Shown piece by piece: positions 53,221 to 61,319 of a stretch of DNA of 64,000 bases (within the stretch, counting starts at the first letter, position 1; each line of letters starts with the position of its first letter). The stretch spans positions 1 to 64,000 of the forward strand of contig NZ_JBHLXE010000090.1 of NCBI RefSeq assembly GCF_042432445.1. Reading direction: 5' to 3'. The DNA comes from Thorsellia kenyensis (GTDB taxonomy: Bacteria; Pseudomonadota; Gammaproteobacteria; Enterobacterales; Thorselliaceae). The translations under genes and the position numbers were made by a program. The notes beneath the pieces are model-generated. The model was given only the letters and a program-made list of their open reading frames with translations. It was not told the DNA's origin and did not search any database.

Positions 53221-55050
53221 TCAGCTATCACTGTTTAAAAAGCCCCCACTTTGGTGGTGCCAAAGCTGCTTATATACACCATTGAGTTCTATCAGTTCTT
53301 GATGTGTTCCAGATTCAATGATTTCACCTTTATCCATGACTATCAATTTATCCATAGCGGCGATTGTCGATAGGCGATGCGCAATTGCAATAACAGTTTT
53401 TCCTTCCATTAAACGATATAAGCTTTCTTGGATTGCAATTTCCACTTCAGAATCAAGTGCGCTCGTGGCTTCATCAAGTAATAAGATGGGCGCATTTTTT
53501 AAAATAACTCTAGCAATTGCCATTCTTTGCCGCTGCCCCCCAGACAGTTTAACTCCGCGCTCACCAACATGCGCATCATAACCAGTTCTTCCCATATGAT
53601 CACTCAGCTGCATAATAAAGTCATGTGCGTGTGCTTGTTTTGCAGCTTCAATCATCTCATCATCCGTCGCTGAAGGGCGCCCATATTTTAGATTTTCTCT
53701 TACAGAACGATGGAGCAAAGAGGTATCTTGTGTAACCATCGCAATATTCTTCCTGAGGCTGGATTGCGTTACATTTCTAATTGATTGATTATCAATAAAT
53801 ATATCTCCACTATCTGAGTCATAAAATCTTAACAATAGATTAAGTAAAGTTGATTTGCCTGCTCCAGAACGTCCAACAAGCCCTACTTTTTCTCCAGGTT
53901 TGATGGTAAGATTTAATGAATTCAAGACTTCTTTTTCACCACCATAGCTAAAACTTACTTGATTAAAGTTAATCATCCCTTGCTCAACACTCAGCGGATA
54001 GGCATTATCTGCGTCAGTGATGTCTACCTTTCTAGATAAAATTTGTAACCCATCTTGGACTGTTCCGATATTTTCAAAAAGATGAGATATTTCCCACATA
54101 ATCCATTGGGACATTCCATTAAGTCTTAAAGCTAAAGCGATTGAGGCTGCAACTGCCCCTACTCCCATCAGACCTTGCATCCAAAGGAATAATCCCATGG
54201 CGCCTGTGGCTAGTGTCAAAAAGGCGCATAAGGTATAGTCGATGGCATAAAACCCGGTAACAAGTCGCATTTGAGAATGTACTGACCCCATAAATTCAGC
54301 CATTGAATTCTTAGCGTATTCAGCCTCTTGACTTGCATGAGAAAAGAGCTTTACTGTTGAAATATTGGTGTAGGCATCGGTAATTCTTCCTGACATTAAA
54401 GAACGTGCATCAGCTTGTTTTTTGGAAACAATTCCTAATTTTGGAACAAAATAAATATTAGTTAGAATATAAAAAAACAACCAAGCTAAAAAAGGAGTAA
54501 GCATTAACAAATTAAAACTGCCCACAACCAAAAGGATCGTTATAAAATAGATGCCAACAAAGACCAAAATATCCATGAATATCATGGTGACATCCCTTGC
54601 TGCGAGAGCTGTTTGTAGCACCTTAGTTGATACCCTGCCTGCAAATTCATTTTGGTAAAAGCCCATGCTCTGATTGAGCATATGCCTATGAAATTTCCAT
54701 CTAAGAATCATTGGATAATTTCCCATTAGGGTTTGATGCTTAAGGAGACTTTGCAACGTTACAAAAACTGGGCTTAATAGCAGGATAATTAATAGAAAAA
54801 TTAGACGATGCCCCTCTTTATCCCATAAATCCTCTGGTTTTGTCTGACTTAGCCAATCAATCACATTACCTAGAAAGCTAAATAATATAGCTTCAAAAAC
54901 ACCGATCAATGCAGTGAAAACTGACATGACGATAATATAACGGCGCATACCATAGCTGCAGGACCAAATAAAAGGGATCAGTTTAGTTGGGTAAGCTGAA
55001 GGTAATGCTTCAGGAAAGGGATCTATTCTTTTTTCAAACCAATTGAACAC
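53221..55050 (-). CDS. ABC exporter, fused permease and ATPase
   Basis: Half-transporter of the MsbA/multidrug type, 609 residues, probably a homodimer in the inner membrane. Six helices lie between about residues 38 and 330. The ATPase has Walker A GLVGRSGAGKST, Q-loop VTQDTSLLHRSVREN, signature LSGGQRQRMAIAR, Walker B ILLLDEATSALD and switch His in AIAHRLST. The N-terminal stretch before the first helix is longer than in MsbA. Substrate unknown. The start is GTG at 55050 with AGGAG 4 nt away. It lies upstream of truA on the same strand. Confidence 0.92.
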   Translation of the reverse strand: MFNWFEKRIDPFPEALPSAYPTKLIPFIWSCSYGMRRYIIVMSVFTALIGVFEAILFSFLGNVIDWLSQTKPEDLWDKEGHRLIFLLIILLLSPVFVTLQSLLKHQTLMGNYPMILRWKFHRHMLNQSMGFYQNEFAGRVSTKVLQTALAARDVTMIFMDILVFVGIYFITILLVVGSFNLLMLTPFLAWLFFYILTNIYFVPKLGIVSKKQADARSLMSGRITDAYTNISTVKLFSHASQEAEYAKNSMAEFMGSVHSQMRLVTGFYAIDYTLCAFLTLATGAMGLFLWMQGLMGVGAVAASIALALRLNGMSQWIMWEISHLFENIGTVQDGLQILSRKVDITDADNAYPLSVEQGMINFNQVSFSYGGEKEVLNSLNLTIKPGEKVGLVGRSGAGKSTLLNLLLRFYDSDSGDIFIDNQSIRNVTQSSLRKNIAMVTQDTSLLHRSVRENLKYGRPSATDDEMIEAAKQAHAHDFIMQLSDHMGRTGYDAHVGERGVKLSGGQRQRMAIARVILKNAPILLLDEATSALDSEVEIAIQESLYRLMEGKTVIAIAHRLSTIAAMDKLIVMDKGEIIESGTHQELIELNGVYKQLWHHQSGGFLNSDS

Positions 55051-55245
55051 AAAAACTCCTAGTAAAAGCCAAATTAAACTAAATGGGTTATATTATAACT
55101 GTACATTTTCTTTTTCAGTTTACACGAATATGAGGTGAGAATTTAGTGTTTTTTACGAATATTTTTAAGGCATAAAGATGCCAAAGACAAATAGCAAGAC
55201 AAATAAAGCAGATTTTTAAGGCTATTTATTTTCACGTTGTGATAT

Positions 55246-55251
55246 TATAAT
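55246..55251 (+). promoter_or_regulatory. Candidate -10 element for envC
   Basis: A perfect TATAAT lies 40 nt before the envC ATG in the 241-nt divergent gap with the ABC exporter. The -35 is weak. Confidence 0.35.
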
Positions 55252-55291
55252 TATTCAATCCCCTATCTTGAAATATCATGCAGGTAATCAC

Positions 55292-56446
55292 ATGAGATTA
55301 AAAAAATATTTCTTTTTCTTCATTTTTGTTTTTTCCAATTGTTTGTTACAAGCGAATGCTTCTTCTGAGGAAGAAAGGCAATTGAAAAGCATTCAAAAGC
55401 AAATTTCACAAAAAGAGAGTAAGCTTAATAAAACAAAAGAAGAAGTAGATAAGTTAAATAAAACTTTACGAACACAAAATGAAAAAATTCAAACCATAGA
55501 AAAAGAACTAAAAAAAATCTCTACCGAATTGTCTACATCTAGGGGCATAGCGAAGAAAAATGAACAAGCGATTTATTCTTTGAGAAACAGCATTAAAGAA
55601 GAAAAAAGTAAACTGGAAAAACAGATACAACTTGCTTTCAAACAAGGTCAGAGTAGTTCTCTAGAAATGTTGTTTGCCAATACAGATGCCCAAAAAAATG
55701 ATAGAATGGTGGGTTATATCAATTATGTCAATAGAGAACGTGAGGCAACAATTACAAAAATTCAGCAGCAAGAAGCTTCAATTCAAAAAAAACAAGATGA
55801 AATAGCGCTTCAATTAAAAGAACAAGAAAAATTAGTTGCCCAAGAACAAAGTAAAATTAAAGCATTAAAAGAAGTTAAAGCCAGTTACGCCAAAAATCTT
55901 AAAGCCCTTGATACAGAAGCCCAATACACTGAAAATCAAATTATTGCTTTAAAAGATGATGAAATCAACCTAAAACATCAAATCGACAGGGCGATTAAAG
56001 CAGCTGAAAAAGCTGCACCAACAACAATCACTAAGCTTCCACCTCTTCCAGCGAACAGCCAGATGACAAATAATAATTATCAATGGCCAGTAAAAGGAAA
56101 AGTACTCACCTCATTCGGCGAATCTCTAGGGGGTGAATTAACAAGTAAAGGGATGGTTATTGAAGCACCTATTACTTCAGATGTTAAAGCAATAAAAGAG
56201 GGCAATGTGCTAATAGCTGATTACTTACAAGGTTATGGGCAAGTTATTGTTATTGATCATGGCGGTGATTATATGAGCCTATATGGTTATAATAATAATG
56301 TTCTTGTCAGTACTGGTGATAGAGTCAAAGCAGGACAGGTAATCAGCAAAGTAGGGTTAGTGGAAGGTGGTTATAGGAGTGCGCTCTATTTTGAAATTCG
56401 ATTTAAAGGCGAAGCCATTGATCCTAAGAAATACCTTGCGCGCTAA
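55292..56446 (+). CDS. envC: Murein hydrolase activator EnvC
   Basis: Periplasmic activator of the division amidases AmiA/AmiB, recruited by FtsEX. The 384-residue precursor has a signal peptide ending QANA, a long coiled coil (about 25-225) rich in Lys, Gln and Glu, and a C-terminal LytM/M23 domain (about 270-384). The zinc ligands are degenerate: the first His is Met (KGMVIEAP) and the HLHFE block reads ALYFE. A catalytically dead LytM is normal for EnvC and marks it as activator, not hydrolase. The ATG at 55292 follows CAGGT; a TTG at 55268 is unlikely. Confidence 0.94.
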   Translation: MRLKKYFFFFIFVFSNCLLQANASSEEERQLKSIQKQISQKESKLNKTKEEVDKLNKTLRTQNEKIQTIEKELKKISTELSTSRGIAKKNEQAIYSLRNSIKEEKSKLEKQIQLAFKQGQSSSLEMLFANTDAQKNDRMVGYINYVNREREATITKIQQQEASIQKKQDEIALQLKEQEKLVAQEQSKIKALKEVKASYAKNLKALDTEAQYTENQIIALKDDEINLKHQIDRAIKAAEKAAPTTITKLPPLPANSQMTNNNYQWPVKGKVLTSFGESLGGELTSKGMVIEAPITSDVKAIKEGNVLIADYLQGYGQVIVIDHGGDYMSLYGYNNNVLVSTGDRVKAGQVISKVGLVEGGYRSALYFEIRFKGEAIDPKKYLAR

Positions 56447-56505
56447 GTGGATTGTACACTTTTGAAATGAATTGTTGATTAAAATAGCCATTTGTTCAAT
56501 TTAAA

Positions 56506-56519
56506 TTGACATTAATCAA
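56506..56519 (+). promoter_or_regulatory. FNR-like box over the arcZ promoter
   Basis: TTGACATTAATCAA matches the FNR consensus TTGAT-N4-ATCAA at 9 of 10 defined positions. Its first six bases are also a perfect -35 (TTGACA), with an extended -10-like TGC-ATGAAA 17 bp downstream. A regulator bound here would cover the -35 element and repress. Confidence 0.5.
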
Positions 56520-56534
56520 TGTAAATGCATGAAA

Positions 56535-56647
56535 GTCTTGCACAATCGTGCAATAGAGTTACAATTTATTCAACATTGTTCATTGATGTTTCCCTGGTGT
56601 TGGCGCACATATTCGCGCACCCCAATAGTGTATTGGGGTTTTTTTTT
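56535..56647 (+). ncRNA. arcZ: Hfq-dependent small RNA ArcZ
   Basis: The 3' part matches the most conserved region of ArcZ: TTTCCCTGGTGTTGGCGCA at 56589-56607, the second hairpin arm TTCGCGCAC, then the terminator ACCCCAATA-GTG-TATTGGGGT (56619-56639) with nine Ts. In E. coli this part is the processed, seed-bearing form that activates rpoS and represses other mRNAs. The E. coli gene lies near arcB; here it is between envC and a chemoreceptor gene. The 5' end is estimated from the promoter and could be earlier by about 10 nt. Confident for the 3' half. Confidence 0.88.
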
Positions 56648-56847
56648 ATCTGTTTGCTGCTATCTAATTAAACTCCCTTTTTTTTCGTATCATTTATAAC
56701 AATTAACTCATCTAATTTTTACAGTAAAATCTCTTTAAAGTGATAGATTTATTAAGTAAAAAAATGCATAATCATAGGCAATACAAACCTAGAAACATTT
56801 AGTAACAACTAGCTCGTTAGGTTTAAAAATATGTTTTTAGGCGTTTA

Positions 56848-56876
56848 AATGATAATAAAGTATTATTATCATTATT
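56848..56876. promoter_or_regulatory. Dyad upstream of the chemoreceptor gene, possible Fur-like site
   Basis: AATGATAATA (56848-56857) and TATTATCATT (56864-56873) form a 10-bp dyad. The minus strand of 56858-56876 matches the 19-bp Fur consensus at 14 positions. In DNA this AT-rich the match may be chance, and the dyad could also act as a hairpin. The remainder of 56648-56960 shows no gene. Confidence 0.3.
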
Positions 56877-56960
56877 TTTACGTCGATTTTCGCTAATAAA
56901 TTCAATTAAAATCATAGTTTTAGTATCTTGGCCATTAGACTAACAGGAGCAACGTTCACC

Positions 56961-58976
56961 ATGAAAAGTGGTCTCATTAAAGTTAGGACAAAAATATTAT
57001 TAGGATTCTCAGTGATTATTGCCATGATTTTTGTAGTGGTATTTACCAGTATTTTTAGGGTTAATTCAATTGCTGATTCTCTTGAATATGTAGATAAATT
57101 TAATAGTGTTAAACAAAGACATGCGATTAATTTCCGTGGAAGTGTTCATGATAGGGCTATTGCAGCTAGAGATGTTATTTTAGTTGAAACCAGCAGTGAT
57201 GTACCTGCAGTTGTTGAAAATATTAATAAATTAAAAGCAGATTATGATAAATCTTATGATGCTCTTTATAAATTGATTAATGAAAATATTGAAGAAATAA
57301 CGCCAGAAGAGATGGCAATTCTTAACAAAATTCAATCTATCCGCGAAAAAACTTTACCTCTAATTGATGAAATCATTGAAAACAGATTGAATAAAAATTA
57401 TGTCCGTGCAGAATTAGTTATGATGGAAAAGGCGAGACCTCTTTTTATTGAATGGCTCAACACGATTAATCAATTTATTGATCTTCAAGAGCAATCTAGT
57501 GCTATTGAAACACAAAAAGCGTTGTCTAATGCCACTGAATTCCAAGCATTTATGCTAGTACTCCTTGTAATAGCTACTGTTGTGGGTTTAATTTCAGCAA
57601 TTTTAGTCGTTCGATCAATATCAAGATCGCTGGGTGACGAACCAAGTCATGTTTCAGCTATCGCAGATGAAATCGCATCTGGTAATTTAGCCATTAATAT
57701 CCCAACATCTGATGCCGATTCAAATTCAGTTATTGTTGCTATCGCTGGTATGCGTGATGGTTTAACTGAGATGATTGCTAAGGTTAGAGAGAGTACAGAG
57801 CACATTGAAGTCGCTTCTGAAAAAATAGAAGGATCTAATGTCTCTCTTTCAACTAGAACAGATCAACAAGCTTCCTCGTTGAACCAAATTGCTGAATCGA
57901 TGTCTCATCTAACCACGACAGTTCAAAATAATACTAAAAATGCCCGTCTAGCAACTGAAAAATCTAATTCAGCCTCCTCTGTTGCTGTAAAAGGAGGTGA
58001 AGTTATCAGTGAAATGGTGTCGACAATGGCATCAATTAATGAATCATCTAGAAAAGTATCTGATATTACTAGTGTTATTGATAGTATAGCATTCCAAACA
58101 AATATACTGGCACTAAACGCGGCAGTAGAAGCGGCTAGAGCTGGTGAGCATGGACGGGGATTTGCAGTTGTTGCAACAGAGGTAAGAAATCTCGCACAGC
58201 GTTCAGCTACTGCAGCGAGAGAAATTGCTTCTTTAATTAATGATTCCGTTCAACGAGTTGATACTGGTAATCTATTAGCGAATCAAGCAGGTAAGTCCAT
58301 CAATGATATTGTTAATAGTGTACATGAAGTGACCGACATAATTTCTCAAATTACGGCATCAAGTGAAGAACAAAGTGCAGGTATACAACAAGTTGGTGGT
58401 CTAATACAACAAATGGAACAAATCACCCATATGAATTTATCTATGGTAAGAGAAGCAAATGAAGCAAGTCTTACTCTCAAAAGTCAAGTAATAGGCTTAG
58501 GTAAGTTAATTGCTGCATTTAAAATGTTTGATAGCGCTGAGTATAATAAACAGCATGATTTTTATGCCAAACTTGAGAATAATGAGCTGACTTCAAGTCA
58601 TTTAATAGAAAGTAATTCCAAGGAGCCAACTATAGATCTTAAAAAAGCAGTCTCTGATGTGAAACCTTCTAAATATCACGATAAAAATCAAGTGGATGGG
58701 GTTTCTGATAGTCGCTCTAAAGTAGATCATAAAATGAAAACATCTACTGAAGAACGAAATAAAATTGATCCTAATATTCAAAAAAAATCAGATGACTCCA
58801 ATCATAAATCAGAGTCTGTAAAAATAGCGTCTTCTGATACTAAAGCTAAGCAAGAAGAATTAAAACGCCCTAAAGTATATAACTTAGGCGGACAGGAAGT
58901 AAAATCTCCAACAGGAGCACCAACTAAGAAAAAAGTTGATTTAGCTTCTGATCATGATGATTGGGAAGAGTTTTAA
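56961..58976 (+). CDS. Methyl-accepting chemotaxis protein with CheR/CheB-tether tail
   Basis: Transmembrane chemoreceptor, 671 residues. TM1 near 12-35, a four-helix-bundle-like periplasmic domain (about 36-194), TM2 about 195-216, HAMP, methylation helices and the signalling tip NAAVEAARAGEHGRGFAVVATEVRNLAQRS near 386-415, closely like Tsr/Tar. After about residue 528 comes a 140-residue Lys/Ser/Asp-rich tail that ends in DWEEF. This fits the xWxxF pentapeptide (NWETF in Tar/Tsr) that binds CheR and CheB. Ligand unknown. No che or flagellar genes are in the window. The ATG at 56961 has AGGAG 11 nt upstream. Confidence 0.92.
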   Translation: MKSGLIKVRTKILLGFSVIIAMIFVVVFTSIFRVNSIADSLEYVDKFNSVKQRHAINFRGSVHDRAIAARDVILVETSSDVPAVVENINKLKADYDKSYDALYKLINENIEEITPEEMAILNKIQSIREKTLPLIDEIIENRLNKNYVRAELVMMEKARPLFIEWLNTINQFIDLQEQSSAIETQKALSNATEFQAFMLVLLVIATVVGLISAILVVRSISRSLGDEPSHVSAIADEIASGNLAINIPTSDADSNSVIVAIAGMRDGLTEMIAKVRESTEHIEVASEKIEGSNVSLSTRTDQQASSLNQIAESMSHLTTTVQNNTKNARLATEKSNSASSVAVKGGEVISEMVSTMASINESSRKVSDITSVIDSIAFQTNILALNAAVEAARAGEHGRGFAVVATEVRNLAQRSATAAREIASLINDSVQRVDTGNLLANQAGKSINDIVNSVHEVTDIISQITASSEEQSAGIQQVGGLIQQMEQITHMNLSMVREANEASLTLKSQVIGLGKLIAAFKMFDSAEYNKQHDFYAKLENNELTSSHLIESNSKEPTIDLKKAVSDVKPSKYHDKNQVDGVSDSRSKVDHKMKTSTEERNKIDPNIQKKSDDSNHKSESVKIASSDTKAKQEELKRPKVYNLGGQEVKSPTGAPTKKKVDLASDHDDWEEF

Positions 58977-58999
58977 TACTGGCTATAATAGGATAAGAT

Positions 59000-59037
59000 A
59001 ACTATAAAAAACCACCGACAGGTGGTTTTTTATAGTT
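59000..59037. terminator. Terminator after the chemoreceptor gene
   Basis: Positions 59000-59016 and 59021-59037 are perfect 17-bp complements with loop GACA; the core is AAAAAACCACC/GGTGGTTTTTT. It works in both directions in principle. Confidence 0.95.
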
Positions 59038-59096
59038 TGCCAAAACAAAATACAAAAATTATGAGTGTTTTGTTCGTAATGGCACAAAAAAATGTC

Positions 59097-59142
59097 AAAA
59101 AATTGACTTAGTTCATCAATGAACGCACCGTTGGTAAGTCAA
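59097..59142 (-). terminator. Terminator after glnA
   Basis: On the minus strand, TTGACTTA and TAAGTCAA form an 8-bp stem (arms at 59135-59142 and 59103-59110) followed by six Ts at 59102-59097 and a further T-rich run. It closes the glnA transcript opposite the chemoreceptor terminator. Confidence 0.75.
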
Positions 59143-59161
59143 TTTATCTCGCATATTAAAA

Positions 59162-60568
59162 TTAAATGCTGTAGTACATTTCAAACTCAACGGGATGAGG
59201 GATCATTTTTACTCTTTGCGCTTCTTTCTTTTTAAGCAAAATAAATGCCTCAAGCATATCTTTACTAAATACCCCACCTTTGATTAGAAAATCATGATCA
59301 TTTGCTAAAGCATCTAATGATTCATCTAATGAAAATGAAACACTTGGAATATCTTTTAGCTCTTCCGGTGGTAAATCATAAAGATTTTTATCCATCGCAT
59401 CTCCAGGATGAATTTTATTGTTGATCCCATCTAATCCTGCCATCAATAAAGCGGAAAAAGCTAAATAAGGATTCGCTGCAGGATCTGGAAATCTGACTTC
59501 AATTCGCCTTGCCTTAGGATTAGTTACAACGGGAATTCTAATGGCTGCAGAACGATTTCTTGCGGAATATGCTAATAAAACCGGAGCCTCATAGCCAGGT
59601 ACTAAACGCTTGTACGAGTTAGTGCTTGGATTAGTAATTGCATTTAGCGCTTTTGCATGCTTAATAATACCACCAATAAAATGGAGTGCAGTTTCTGATA
59701 AACCACCATATTTGTCTCCACTAAATAAATTAACTCCATTCTTAGCAAGAGACATATGACAGTGCATACCAGAGCCATTATCACCAAAAATTGGTTTAGG
59801 CATAAAAGTTGCTGTTTTACCAAATCTGAATGCAGTGTTGTGCACAACGTATTTATATAGCTGAGTTTCATCTGCTTTTTTAGTGAGTGTATTAAAACGT
59901 GTCGCTAGCTCATTTTGCCCTGTAGCCACTTCATGGTGATGCGCTTCAACAACAATACCCATTTTTTCCATTAGAAGACTCATTTCTGCACGAATATCAT
60001 GAGATGGGTCAATAGGGGGAAGAGGAGCGTAGCCACCATGCGGTAATGGTCTGTGTGATTTATTACCACCAGAAACTTCTTTGCCGTTATTCCAATAACC
60101 TTCATCATCATCCAAATGTACCATACAACCTTGAGGCCCTGTTTGGAATTTAACGTCATCAAATAAGAAAAATTCTGGTTCAGGACCGACTAAAACAGTA
60201 TCCGCAACTCCAGTTGAACGTAAATATGCTTCAGCTCTTTTAGCAATAGAGCGAGGACATCTGTCATAGCCTTGAAGCGTTCCTGGTTCTACGACATCGC
60301 ATTTAATAATTAGCATTGCAATTTCAGCAAAAGGATCTAATACCGCTGAGCTTGGATCAGGTAATAAAACCATGTCAGATTCTTGGATGGACTTCCATCC
60401 TGCAATTGATGAGGCATCAAACATTTTTCCTTCTTCAAAAAAATCTTCATCAATTTGGTGAGCGGGAACTGTCAGATGCTGATCTTGCCCTCTAGTATCT
60501 GTAAATCTAAGATCAACAAATTTGATGTCTTGCTCCTTCAACATAGTAATAATGTTCTCACCCGTCAT
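59162..60568 (-). CDS. glnA: Glutamine synthetase type I
   Basis: ATP-dependent ammonia assimilation; dodecamer. The 468-residue product (E. coli 469) has FDASSIAGWKSIQESDM, PEPEFFLFD, GQNELATRFNTL, NGSGMHCHMSL, the KRLVPGYEAP loop and RIEVRFPDP. The adenylylation site is Y397 in DKNLYDLPPEE, the same number as in E. coli, so it is the GlnE-regulated beta form. GAGGAT precedes the ATG. ntrB/ntrC (glnL/glnG) do not follow; the downstream neighbour is a convergent chemoreceptor gene. Confidence 0.98.
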   Translation of the reverse strand: MTGENIITMLKEQDIKFVDLRFTDTRGQDQHLTVPAHQIDEDFFEEGKMFDASSIAGWKSIQESDMVLLPDPSSAVLDPFAEIAMLIIKCDVVEPGTLQGYDRCPRSIAKRAEAYLRSTGVADTVLVGPEPEFFLFDDVKFQTGPQGCMVHLDDDEGYWNNGKEVSGGNKSHRPLPHGGYAPLPPIDPSHDIRAEMSLLMEKMGIVVEAHHHEVATGQNELATRFNTLTKKADETQLYKYVVHNTAFRFGKTATFMPKPIFGDNGSGMHCHMSLAKNGVNLFSGDKYGGLSETALHFIGGIIKHAKALNAITNPSTNSYKRLVPGYEAPVLLAYSARNRSAAIRIPVVTNPKARRIEVRFPDPAANPYLAFSALLMAGLDGINNKIHPGDAMDKNLYDLPPEELKDIPSVSFSLDESLDALANDHDFLIKGGVFSKDMLEAFILLKKKEAQRVKMIPHPVEFEMYYSI

Positions 60569-60616
60569 GAATTTATCCTCAATATATGAATTTAATTACC
60601 TTAAAATGGCTAAATT

Positions 60617-60636
60617 AAGATGTAAATATACACCTT
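60617..60636. promoter_or_regulatory. 20-bp imperfect palindrome in the glnA 5' region
   Basis: AAGATGTAAA and ATACACCTT-side half sites form a dyad symmetric at 16 of 20 positions (outer arms AAGRTGTA/TACAYCTT). It lies just downstream of the predicted glnA transcription start, an operator-like position. The regulator is unknown; it does not match the NtrC consensus I know. Confidence 0.4.
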
Positions 60637-60661
60637 ATTAGTCAACGCAAATAACAAACTT

Positions 60662-60690
60662 ATTTTAGGCAGGGCAATAATTCCTGTCAA
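60662..60690 (-). promoter_or_regulatory. Sigma-70 promoter of glnA
   Basis: On the minus strand, a perfect -35 TTGACA (60690-60685), a 17-bp spacer and -10 TAAAAT (60667-60662). The transcript would start near 60655, leaving a leader of about 87 nt. No sigma-54 element (TGGCAC-N5-TTGCA) is seen. Confidence 0.7.
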
Positions 60691-61319
60691 TTTTTAAATC
60701 ATTTTTTTACTTAAATAAAATAAAGAAATGAAAGAGAACTACGTAAGTTTTTTAAGTACAAGTAATATTTGGGGGGAACACTTTTAATAGCTAACATTTA
60801 TAAAGGCCTGTTAGTTCAAGATGTTTTTTGCTGGGCATGTATTTATTGTAAGAGTTTTAATCTAGTGTGAATTGATAACACTTATACAAAATAGGGCTTT
60901 TGGTTGAAAATAGTTTTTTGGCTAAAATAGATTGTGATTTTTGTTTTATATTGTGGTTACAGATCTATGCCTCAAAAATGGTCTCGAAGTGTTTATTTTC
61001 TCCAACAAAGTAGGAAGTATTTTCTTGTGTATTGTATTTTGAGTGTGTTTTATAAAATGATACGAAATATTAATTAAAATTTAACTCATTAAGTTTCAAT
61101 ACAAACTCAGTTTTATGGGGGGATGAAAATTTTTTATTGTCAGGCTCAGCGTTTATAGTTCTGCTTTGAATGAAGTTAATATCTTAAATGAGTAAATGAG
61201 TAAATGAATGTGTTTATACAATAATTTATCATATCCATATGAACAAGAAGTTATATCATCTTGATTGTATTCATATGATGCCATGTAACTTAATATTTCG
61301 TTCTATGGCATCGTTAAAA
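60691..61319. other. Long gene-poor AT-rich region
   Basis: About 630 bp with no convincing gene on either strand. A 36-codon frame at 60967-61077 (+) has no ribosome-binding site. An 8-bp tandem repeat TAAATGAG occurs three times at 61185-61208, the last copy with one mismatch. GATGCCAT/ATGGCATC at 61277-61312 is an 8-bp stem with a 20-nt loop just past the VOC gene and may end its transcript. Confidence 0.5.

Noticed and set aside
55292..56446. EnvC read as a broken peptidase because its LytM metal ligands are missing
   Set aside because: Loss of the zinc ligands is characteristic of EnvC, which activates amidases and does not cut peptidoglycan itself.
60569..60700. Sigma-54 promoter for glnA
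   Set aside because: No GG-N10-GC core of the TGGCAC-N5-TTGCA type is visible on the minus strand, whereas a good sigma-70 promoter is.
60967..61077. A 36-codon frame on the plus strand upstream of glnA
   Set aside because: No ribosome-binding site, no homology I recognise and heavy AT bias; not reported as a gene.
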